From Ruminococcus sp. UBA3855 (GTDB taxonomy: Bacteria; Bacillota; Clostridia; Oscillospirales; Ruminococcaceae): 10,607 bases of DNA. The stretch is taken from positions 1 to 10,607 of the forward strand of contig DGHF01000022.1 of assembly GCA_002392545.1 (NCBI GenBank), given 5' to 3'. Positions 1-5,312 of the stretch are shown in pieces (positions within the stretch are counted from its first letter, which is position 1; each line of letters starts with the position of its first letter). Both the position numbers and the translations under genes were made by a program. Under the pieces are notes generated by a model. It saw nothing but the letters and a program-made list of their open reading frames with translations, had not been told where the DNA came from and made no database searches.

Positions 1-464
1 CGATGCGTATTCGTGAGGGCGACCCGTTAGAAATCTACACAAGCAGTGATGGAGAAGTAATATTCAAGAAATATTCTGCCATTGGGGAGATGAGTGAGAA
101 CGCTTCACAAGTAGCGGACATTATGTATAAATTAGCTGGCTGTCCGGTGGTAGTATTTGACCGTGACCACGTTGTTGCAACGTCAGGCGTGACGAAACGG
201 GAATTTCAGGAGCGCAGAGTTTCTCCCGAACTGGAAGAACTTATGGAGGCAAGAAGGCAATTTTTTGCCGAGGACGGAAGCCGGAAATTTTATCCTGTGG
301 AAGGAGTGGAGCAATCTTCCATTGCGGCAACTCCAATTCTAACCGCCGGAGATGTAACAGGAGCAGTAGCATTTCTCTCCAACGGACGGACACAGACTGC
401 ATCTGAACTGCAAAAATCGCTTGTGAATGCGGCAGCGCAGTTTCTGGGACGGCAGGTAGAATAA
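1..464 (+). CDS. spoVT: Stage V sporulation protein T, 3' part (N-terminus cut by window edge)
   Basis: SpoVT is an AbrB-type transcription regulator that tunes forespore (sigma-G) gene expression in endospore formers. The visible part begins inside the N-terminal swapped-hairpin DNA-binding domain with MRIREGDPLEIY, which matches the second half of the AbrB/SpoVT fold; the ATG at 3 is an internal Met, because in known SpoVT about 25 residues precede the RIREGDPLEI segment. After that come the GEVIFKKYS strand and a GAF-like sensor domain (roughly visible residues 33-150), with the VVVFDRDHVVATSG and GAVAFLSN strands expected for the family. The C-terminus ends in a helix like that of Bacillus SpoVT (AAAQFLGRQVE). 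Total length would be about 178 residues, normal for the family. It converges on the coiled-coil operon and is separated from it by a hairpin at 486-519. Identity is firm; the ligand of the GAF-like domain is unknown. Confidence 0.95.
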   Translation, partial: MRIREGDPLEIYTSSDGEVIFKKYSAIGEMSENASQVADIMYKLAGCPVVVFDRDHVVATSGVTKREFQERRVSPELEELMEARRQFFAEDGSRKFYPVEGVEQSSIAATPILTAGDVTGAVAFLSNGRTQTASELQKSLVNAAAQFLGRQVE

Positions 465-485
465 ATGATTGTCTTGATACAAAAT

Positions 486-519
486 AACAGCTCTCCTGCC
501 GACTGACAGGGGAGCTGTT
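486..519. terminator. Bidirectional hairpin between spoVT and the converging coiled-coil operon
   Basis: Arms 486-498 and 507-519 pair over 13 positions with one G-U, around an 8-base loop. On the plus strand the following T-run is poor (GATTTGATATT). On the minus strand the hairpin is followed by TTATTTTG, a better U-tract, so it probably ends the leftward operon well and spoVT less well. It lies in the only gap between two converging genes, which supports a terminator role. Confidence 0.75.
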
Positions 520-551
520 GATTTGATATTGTACATATTACAATGTGGAAA

Positions 552-1652
552 TCAATTCTTGTCGGAGCTGTTGAGAATCTTGACACCGCCGGTAGACTGA
601 ACGGTCTGCATGTAAAGTTTGTTACTCTCTTCATAAGCCTTGTCAAGTTTAGCCTGAATGGCATCTTTCTCAGCAAGAACAGCATTATAATCAGCAGTCA
701 GACGGTCAATCTGTTTCTGGAGGGACTGAGCATCCACTTCAGCCTGTTTCTTTGCCATGTTGGTTTGATAGCCGTATTCTTTGCCGAGTTCTTTTTCTTT
801 GGCGGTTGCGCCCTCTTCTTTGGCTTTTTCAATGAGGGTAGGAATCTCGTCAATTTTTGCAGTCAATTCAGCGACCAATTCCGCCTTGCTGTCGATTTGA
901 GCCTGTAAATCAGCAGTCGCCCTTTCGACTTCTGCAATGGCTTCTCCACGTTTAGCGGAATCATCAGCCCAAGCGTCATCTTCTGTTTTCTGTTCTTTGG
1001 TTTTATTATATGTATACTGTTCTGTTTCAACTTCACGGCTTTCAGCGAGAGCCTTCTTTTTCTCTTCAATATCAGCCTTCACCTGTTCCAATGCTTCCTT
1101 AGCCTTGTCGAGGTCTTCCTGATTTTCAGCTTCGCAGGTTTCAAGGCTTTCTTTTGCATCAGCCTCCTGCTTTGCTTTCTGTTCAGCGTGAGCCTGTTCC
1201 TGTGTGAGATTGTCATTTTTGGAGCTGTTAATCATTGTGACAAACTTTGTCAATTCCTGCTCAATTTCGAGCAATTCGGCAAGCTCCTTTTTCTTGAGTG
1301 CCTTCGCTGCATCGAGTGCTGCGATTTCATCTTTAATTTCCTGCTTTAACAAAATCAACTCAATATCCTCCTCTTTGGTGACAGCAGGTGCTGTTTTTGG
1401 GGTGGGTGTGGGGGTTGGGGGGGCAGATGGTGCGACGGGTGCAGGGGCTGAACTTGCAGAAATGGGAACAGTCCTGCTGTTGAGAATGGCATTTTCAATC
1501 GCCCTGATTGCATTGAGAATATCTGCCTTTGTATTTTTGGAATTCATGCCCTTTGCATCTGCCGGAACTGTCACTTTCTGTTTTTTGGCATCCTCAACAA
1601 GTCTTTTGTACTCGTCAAGGAGTTCCTGTTTTGTGCTTTTTTCGCTTATCAT
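552..1652 (-). CDS. Coiled-coil protein of unknown function, second gene of a paralogous pair
   Basis: I do not recognise a named family for this 366-residue, presumably cytoplasmic protein (no signal peptide or membrane segment). Residues 1-56 form two short helical stretches (STKQELLDEYKRL and NTKADILNAIRAI) that resemble a helix-extension-helix (SAP/HeH/LEM-like) fold, a weak inference. Residues 62-92 are a Pro/Ala/Thr linker. Residues 93-350 are Glu/Lys/Ala-rich coiled coil. The end carries STGGVKILNS. From residue 212 (QYTY) to 360 it aligns without a gap, at a constant offset of 43, with residues 169-317 of the upstream gene product; shared marks are YxY, EIP/GIP, AKEKELxKxYGY and GG(V/I)xILNS. 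The start is ATG 1652, preceded nine bases away by GGAAGG. It begins 33 bases after its upstream paralog, so the two are probably one transcript. A single Cys (173) and many Glu/Lys are visible. A scaffold or structural role is possible but unproven. Confidence 0.85.
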   Translation of the reverse strand: MISEKSTKQELLDEYKRLVEDAKKQKVTVPADAKGMNSKNTKADILNAIRAIENAILNSRTVPISASSAPAPVAPSAPPTPTPTPKTAPAVTKEEDIELILLKQEIKDEIAALDAAKALKKKELAELLEIEQELTKFVTMINSSKNDNLTQEQAHAEQKAKQEADAKESLETCEAENQEDLDKAKEALEQVKADIEEKKKALAESREVETEQYTYNKTKEQKTEDDAWADDSAKRGEAIAEVERATADLQAQIDSKAELVAELTAKIDEIPTLIEKAKEEGATAKEKELGKEYGYQTNMAKKQAEVDAQSLQKQIDRLTADYNAVLAEKDAIQAKLDKAYEESNKLYMQTVQSTGGVKILNSSDKN

Positions 1653-1685
1653 GTTCTGAAACCTTCCTTTCCAGCGTGAATGGGC

Positions 1686-2672
1686 TTACTTTTTGCCCTG
1701 TCCGTTGTAGGTATCCGAATTCAGAATGTTAATACCACCGATAGACTTGACAGTATCACTTGTGAGCTGACGGCTTTCCGCATTGACCTTATCAAGTTTT
1801 GCGGAGAGAGCTTCCTTTTCCTTACAAAGTTCCTGATACTTTTTCTGTAAAGCAACCAATTCATCTTTCAGCTCACTGATTTTGGTATCATTTTCCTTGT
1901 CAGCCATCCATTTATGATAACCATAATCCTTCTTGAGTTCCTTTTCCTTAGCGGCTGCGCCCTCTGCCTTAGCAGATTCCAATTCAGCAGGGATTCCCTC
2001 AACCTTAACGGAAAGAGCCTCAATTTCAGCAAGTTTATCAAGACAAGCCTGTTTTGCTTCCTGAGCAGCCTGTTCTTTTTCTTGCAAGGCTTTTTCACGT
2101 TCTGCGACAACCTTGGCACGTTCTTCATCAGCCTGTTTTCTGGCACGTTTCAGGTCATAATCATACTGTTCCTTTTCACGCTTTGCCTCTTGTTCAGCAG
2201 CAGCACGGGTTTCCTTAGCTTCTTTCTTGATAGCTTCCACTTTTTCATCAGTTTCAGCAGTTTTGGTATCAATTTCTTCCTGAACCTTGTCTTCTGCCTT
2301 CTGCAATTCCTCTTGGAAATCTTTTTCTTTCTGTTGCAGTTCTTCAGTGAACTGTTCAGAAACGGATTTCTGTGCATTCTTGACAGCCTGTAAAGCACCT
2401 TCGGAAACTTCGATACCATAAAGCTTTTTCAGTTCTTCCTTTTTGGCTTCGATTGTGGTGAGGAGTTCAGAATATTCGCTGGTAACGTCTTCGCTGAGAA
2501 TTTCACGTCCGAGAAGGGCTTCCACCATCTGGAAAGTTTTTTCGGTCTTTTCCTTTTCGATGATGCTTGCAGGGGTTTCCAGCAGTCTGGCTTTTTCCTG
2601 AATGAGAGTCAGCTCCTTAGTATACGCTTCGGAAATATATTCCTTTGCGCTTTTGCTGTTGTCTAAAATCAT
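1686..2672 (-). CDS. Coiled-coil protein of unknown function, first gene of a paralogous pair
   Basis: This is a 328-residue soluble coiled-coil protein without a family name that I recognise. Residues 1-100 are helical with a segment (MVEALLGREI, EYSELLTTIEAKKEEL) not shared with its neighbour; residues 105-305 are almost continuous Glu/Lys/Gln/Ala heptad-like coiled coil; the tail has SIGGINILNS followed by a short polar end. The start was set at ATG 2672 rather than at the longer reading up to 2801, because AAGGAG lies nine bases before this ATG and the upstream extension (a Phe/Ile/Tyr-rich stretch) covers the promoter region. It heads the leftward operon. Its C-terminal half is a gapless paralog of the next gene, which argues for a tandem duplication followed by replacement of the N-terminal part. 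The organisation recalls bacterial long coiled-coil proteins of unknown function that end in a short conserved peptide; this comparison is from memory and weak. Confidence 0.85.
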   Translation of the reverse strand: MILDNSKSAKEYISEAYTKELTLIQEKARLLETPASIIEKEKTEKTFQMVEALLGREILSEDVTSEYSELLTTIEAKKEELKKLYGIEVSEGALQAVKNAQKSVSEQFTEELQQKEKDFQEELQKAEDKVQEEIDTKTAETDEKVEAIKKEAKETRAAAEQEAKREKEQYDYDLKRARKQADEERAKVVAEREKALQEKEQAAQEAKQACLDKLAEIEALSVKVEGIPAELESAKAEGAAAKEKELKKDYGYHKWMADKENDTKISELKDELVALQKKYQELCKEKEALSAKLDKVNAESRQLTSDTVKSIGGINILNSDTYNGQGKK

Positions 2673-2725
2673 GATACACGCTCCTTCTTGAAAATTTTGT
2701 TGATTTTGAACACTTTTTCTGCCCT

Positions 2726-2737
2726 TAAACCGGTTTA
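2726..2737. promoter_or_regulatory. Perfect 12-bp palindrome, operator candidate
   Basis: TAAACCGGTTTA is its own reverse complement and lies where transcription from the minus-strand -10 box at 2745-2750 should begin. Central-CG palindromes of this size are typical of LacI-family operators; that link is inference, and no LacI-type regulator gene is in the window. I saw no second copy in the window. Confidence 0.4.
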
Positions 2738-2744
2738 TGTGCTG

Positions 2745-2750
2745 ATTATA
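2745..2750 (-). promoter_or_regulatory. Extended -10 promoter of the coiled-coil operon
   Basis: Read on the minus strand the sequence is TGCTATAAT, a perfect TATAAT with a TGn extension. A good -35 is lacking: 17 bases upstream there is only ATATTT (2768-2773). A further inverted repeat, GTGCT/AGCAC (2739-2743, 2750-2754), brackets the box. The leader to ATG 2672 would be about 65 bases. Confidence 0.6.
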
Positions 2751-2855
2751 GCACAATTTTATGAACGAAATATTTGAAAAATATGAATAAATTATAAACA
2801 CTGTGTTTTGAGCCTTTATTGTGTCAAAAACGATACATTTTCGTCAGAATTGCAC

Positions 2856-2870
2856 TTGAAAACGCTTGCA
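2856..2870 (+). promoter_or_regulatory. Catabolite-responsive element (cre)-like site
   Basis: TTGAAAACGCTTGCA fits the CcpA consensus WTGNAANCGNWNNCW at every specified position. It lies about 90 bases upstream of the -35 of the GTPase operon and about 100 bases upstream of the -10 of the coiled-coil operon, distances compatible with activation but not with simple promoter blockage. The consensus is degenerate, so chance matches occur in a sequence of this size. Confidence 0.4.
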
Positions 2871-2960
2871 GAAAATAATGCAGAAATGATTTTTTGCTTT
2901 GGAAATTCATTCAGAAACGAAATCCAAATGTGAAAAGTTTCTGAAAATCTTTTTGACCCC

Positions 2961-2989
2961 TTGCAAAAACCGGAAAAATGTGGTATACT
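2961..2989 (+). promoter_or_regulatory. SigmaA-type promoter of the G3E GTPase operon
   Basis: A -35 TTGCAA (2961-2966) is separated by 17 bases from -10 TATACT (2984-2989), with TGG just before the -10 (extended -10). A second TATAAT at 2989-2994 overlaps but is badly spaced. The leader to ATG 3043 would be about 45 bases. Confidence 0.75.
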
Positions 2990-3042
2990 ATAATTGTGCA
3001 GGGGACTGCATCATATTATTTTAAGAGAAAGAAGTGTTTTCC

Positions 3043-4185
3043 ATGACAAAAATTACAATTTTCTCCGGCTTCCTTGGGGCTGGTAAGACAACACTCATCA
3101 AGAAGCTGATTTCTGAGGCTTATAAAAATGAAAAACTGGTTCTGATTGAAAACGAATTCGGACAGATTGGCATTGACGGCGGTTTCTTGCAGGATGCCGG
3201 AATTGAAGTTACTGAAATGAACTCCGGCTGTATCTGCTGTTCACTGGTCGGCGATTTCGGTACAGCATTACAGCAGGTATTGGAACAGTATCACCCTGAT
3301 AGAATTTTGATTGAGCCGTCCGGCGTTGGCAAGCTGAGTGATGTTATCCGTGCAGTGCAAAATCTGGAAATGCATGATGTTGAGTTAGATGGGTTTACAA
3401 CTGTCGTGGATGCGAAGAAGTGCAAGATGTATCAGAAAAATTTCGGCGAATTCTTTGACAATCAGATTACGTATGCATCTTGCTTGATTCTGAGCCACAC
3501 ACAGGGACTTTCACAGGAAAAGCTGGATGATGTCATTGCAAGACTCCGTGAAAAGAATCCGAAAGCTCCGATTGTTTCCACTGATTGGGACGAACTTACA
3601 GGCGCACAGCTCACAGATGCTATGACCCAAAAGAATACCATTGATGACGAATTAGCTGAACTCCTCGCAGAAGCTGCAAAACATGACCATCATCACCATC
3701 ATGACCATGACGAGGATGAGGAAGAGCACGAGCATCATCACCATCATGACCATGACGAGGATGAAGAGGAGCATGAGCATCATCACCACCATGACCATGA
3801 CGAGGATGAAGAAGAACATGAGCATCATCACCACCATGACCATGACGAGGATGAGGAAGAGCACGAGCATCATCACCACCATGACCATCATCACCACCAT
3901 GCAGATGAAATTTTCCAGAGCTGGGGTGCAGAAACTGCAAGAAAGTACACCACTGAGGAAATTCAGTCCATTTTGGAAGCTTTGCAGGATGAAGAAAAAT
4001 ATGGTACAATCCTCCGTGCAAAGGGCATTGTGGCAGGTACTGACGGACAGTGGATTCATTATGACTATGTTCCGGGAATGCCTGACGTACGTCATGGAAG
4101 TGCCATCACCATTGGCAGACTTTGTGTCATTGGCGCAGGTATCAAAGAAGATGCAATTGCTGAACTTTTCAGCATCAAGAAATAA
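3043..4185 (+). CDS. G3E-family (CobW/P47K) GTP-binding protein with His/acidic repeat insert
   Basis: This is a 380-residue cytoplasmic P-loop GTPase of the G3E group, whose members deliver metals (Zn, Co, Ni) or handle cobalamin cofactors. It has Walker A GFLGAGKT (9-16), the ENEFGQIGID segment (36-45), the metal-binding CxCC motif SGCICC (61-66) and EPSG (91-94). The usual NKxD guanine motif is replaced by SHTQ (151-154). Residues 214-286 are an insert of four 15-residue repeats (HHHHHDHDEDEEEHE) plus a His-rich remainder, placed where many CobW proteins carry a shorter His-rich loop. Residues 287-380 are the CobW C-terminal domain (FQSWGAE, ILRAKGIV, IGRLCVIGAGI). ATG 3043 was chosen over GTG 3034 because it lies about eight bases after the AGAAAGAAG purine run (a weak site) and gives the family's N-terminus. 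The next gene follows after 14 bases. A metallochaperone or metal-buffer role is likely; the metal is not determined, and no Zur box was found. Confidence 0.9.
   Translation: MTKITIFSGFLGAGKTTLIKKLISEAYKNEKLVLIENEFGQIGIDGGFLQDAGIEVTEMNSGCICCSLVGDFGTALQQVLEQYHPDRILIEPSGVGKLSDVIRAVQNLEMHDVELDGFTTVVDAKKCKMYQKNFGEFFDNQITYASCLILSHTQGLSQEKLDDVIARLREKNPKAPIVSTDWDELTGAQLTDAMTQKNTIDDELAELLAEAAKHDHHHHHDHDEDEEEHEHHHHHDHDEDEEEHEHHHHHDHDEDEEEHEHHHHHDHDEDEEEHEHHHHHDHHHHHADEIFQSWGAETARKYTTEEIQSILEALQDEEKYGTILRAKGIVAGTDGQWIHYDYVPGMPDVRHGSAITIGRLCVIGAGIKEDAIAELFSIKK
3688..3900 (+). repeat. 45-base tandem repeat encoding a His/Asp/Glu metal-binding tract
   Basis: Four direct units lie at 3688-3732, 3733-3777, 3778-3822 and 3823-3867, followed by a partial His-rich unit to 3900. 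Each full unit encodes 7 His, 3 Asp and 5 Glu. The copies differ only at third codon positions (CAT/CAC, GAA/GAG), so the protein repeat is exact. The tract lies inside the CobW-type gene and also produces long antisense shadow frames. Confidence 0.95.
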
Positions 4186-4199
4186 TCCGGAGGTAAATT

Positions 4200-5174
4200 A
4201 TGCCTTTGAATCAACAGCAAAATGAAGATATTCCGGTTTACCTGTTTGTGGGCTTTCTGGAAGGCGGAAAGACAAAATTCATTCAGGAAACCTTAGAAGA
4301 CAAACGTTTCAACAACGGCGAAAAAACCCTCCTCCTTGTCTGCGAGGAGGGCGAAGAAGAATATGATTTCAGCCGTTACCCGTCCAAAGGGAAAAATGTT
4401 TTCATGCATGTGATTGAAGACGAGGAAGACTTCAACGAAGAAAACCTTGAAAAAATCCGCAAGGAATGCGGTGCAACTCGTGTTGTGATGGAATATAACG
4501 GTATGTGGACAATTCAGAACATGTTTGAAAATCTTCCCATTGACTGGGCAGTATATCAGGCAATGTGCTTTGTGGATGCGAACACGTTCCTGAATTACAA
4601 TGCAAATATGCGCAGTCTGGTAGTAGACAAAATCAATGTCAGCGAATTGGTCGTTTTCAACCGCTTTGACCTGAAAAAAATGAACCAGATGGAGTTTCAC
4701 AAAATCGTCCGTGGTGTCAGCAGAAGAACACAAATTGCCTACGAGTTGACAGATGGACAGGTTGCCTATGATGACATTCAAGACCCCCTCCCCTTTGATG
4801 TCAACGCAGACGAAATCAATATCAATGATGAAGATTTTGCTTTGTTCTATCGTGACATTATGGAAGAACCTGACAAATACAACGGAAAAACTGTCACATT
4901 CCGTGGAGTTTCCGCACGGGACCCGAAATTCCCGAACGATGTATTTGCAGTCGGTCGCCATGTAATGACCTGCTGTGTGGAAGATATTCAATATTGCTGG
5001 CTTGTGGCAGAGTGGGACAAGGCACAGACAATGGGTAACCGTCAGTGGGTTCGTGTCAGTGCGAAAATTTCCATTCAGAAGCACAAACTCTACAAGGGCA
5101 AAGGACCTGTTTTACAGATTCAGGCTGTCACCCTCACAGGTGCGCCGGAACAGGAAGTTGCTACTTTCTATTGA
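4200..5174 (+). CDS. CobW-like P-loop protein fused to a DUF1980/YcgQ-like C-terminal domain
   Basis: The product has 324 residues. The N-terminal 200 residues look like a divergent G3E GTPase: Walker A GFLEGGKT (18-25), a VVFNRFDL guanine motif (152-158) and a CFVDANTF strand (123-130). The CxCC metal motif is absent, and EYNG (98-101) stands where EPSG would be. Residues about 214-324 (YNGKTVTFRG, FAVGRHVMTCC, VEDIQYCWLVAEW, WVRVSAKI) resemble the C-terminal domain of YcgQ/TIGR03943 (DUF1980) proteins, which usually accompany a YcgR-type permease and are often found near zinc-related CobW genes. Cys258-Cys259 match the conserved CC of that domain. No membrane segment is seen, unlike full YcgQ. 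The start is ATG 4200 after GGAGG (4189-4193). It is the last gene of the operon, 14 bases after the repeat-bearing CobW gene, so the two probably work together in metal handling. The domain assignment is by eye; the N-terminal half is surer than the C-terminal half. Confidence 0.8.
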   Translation: MPLNQQQNEDIPVYLFVGFLEGGKTKFIQETLEDKRFNNGEKTLLLVCEEGEEEYDFSRYPSKGKNVFMHVIEDEEDFNEENLEKIRKECGATRVVMEYNGMWTIQNMFENLPIDWAVYQAMCFVDANTFLNYNANMRSLVVDKINVSELVVFNRFDLKKMNQMEFHKIVRGVSRRTQIAYELTDGQVAYDDIQDPLPFDVNADEININDEDFALFYRDIMEEPDKYNGKTVTFRGVSARDPKFPNDVFAVGRHVMTCCVEDIQYCWLVAEWDKAQTMGNRQWVRVSAKISIQKHKLYKGKGPVLQIQAVTLTGAPEQEVATFY

Positions 5175-5189
5175 TAAATGCATTTCACG

Positions 5190-5225
5190 AAGCCCTCTTT
5201 TCGTTGGAAGAGGGCTTTTTTGATT
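5190..5225 (+). terminator. Rho-independent terminator of the G3E operon
   Basis: The stem AGCCCTCTT/AAGAGGGCT (5191-5199 and 5208-5216, plus A5190-T5217) closes an 8-base loop and is followed by six T and then GATTTTT. It lies 15 bases after the stop codon of the fusion gene. Confidence 0.92.
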
Positions 5226-5250
5226 TTTCATAAAAAAATTGAAAAAAGCC

Positions 5251-5279
5251 GTGACAATCCTCCCTGAATATGGTATAAT
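5251..5279 (+). promoter_or_regulatory. SigmaA-type promoter of the membrane protein-ymdB operon
   Basis: A -35 GTGACA (5251-5256), a spacer of 17 and -10 TATAAT (5274-5279) with TGG just before it. The transcript would begin near 5286, within a TAATG/CATTA inverted repeat (5282-5297). Confidence 0.8.
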
Positions 5280-5304
5280 AGTAATGTAGTATCATTATAG
5301 AAAG

Positions 5305-5309
5305 CGGAG
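5305..5309 (+). promoter_or_regulatory. Ribosome binding site favouring the GTG start at 5319
   Basis: CGGAG lies three bases before ATG 5313, which is unusually close, and nine bases before the in-frame GTG 5319, which is normal. The difference is two residues at the N-terminus. Confidence 0.5.
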
Positions 5310-5312
5310 TGA

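Larger units (their letters stand above)
2673..3042. other. 370-base divergent control region
   Basis: There is no credible gene here. The stretch is A/T-rich and holds, from left to right: the ribosome binding site of the coiled-coil operon, a 12-bp palindrome (2726-2737), a minus-strand extended -10 box (2745-2750), a cre-like site (2856-2870), nested inverted repeats (2898-2945), the plus-strand promoter (2961-2989) and a small inverted repeat at the expected start of the plus transcript (2997-3010). I see no riboswitch-like conserved core and no Zur-type TCGTAAT/ATTACGA dyad. Confidence 0.7.

Noticed and set aside
2673..2801. N-terminal extension of the first coiled-coil gene up to 2801
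   Set aside because: The extension covers the promoter and palindrome, and AAGGAG sits properly before the ATG at 2672.
2673..3042. Cobalamin riboswitch or Zur box upstream of the CobW-type gene
   Set aside because: No cobalamin box-like core and no TCGTAAT/ATTACGA dyad could be found; the leader is only about 45 bases.
3688..3900. Regular repeats as a CRISPR array
   Set aside because: The units are directly adjacent with no unique spacers and lie in frame within a GTPase gene.
3620..4225. Long open frames on the minus strand and in the second plus frame across the His repeat (products rich in Gly/Asp or Met/Ile/Thr)
   Set aside because: They are shadows of the 45-base repeat in the CobW gene; the periodic sequence lacks stops in several frames and the products look like repeat artefacts.
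4293..5084. 263-residue minus-strand frame opposite the fusion gene
   Set aside because: No ribosome binding site, odd Cys/His/Phe composition, and the plus strand has clear family motifs.
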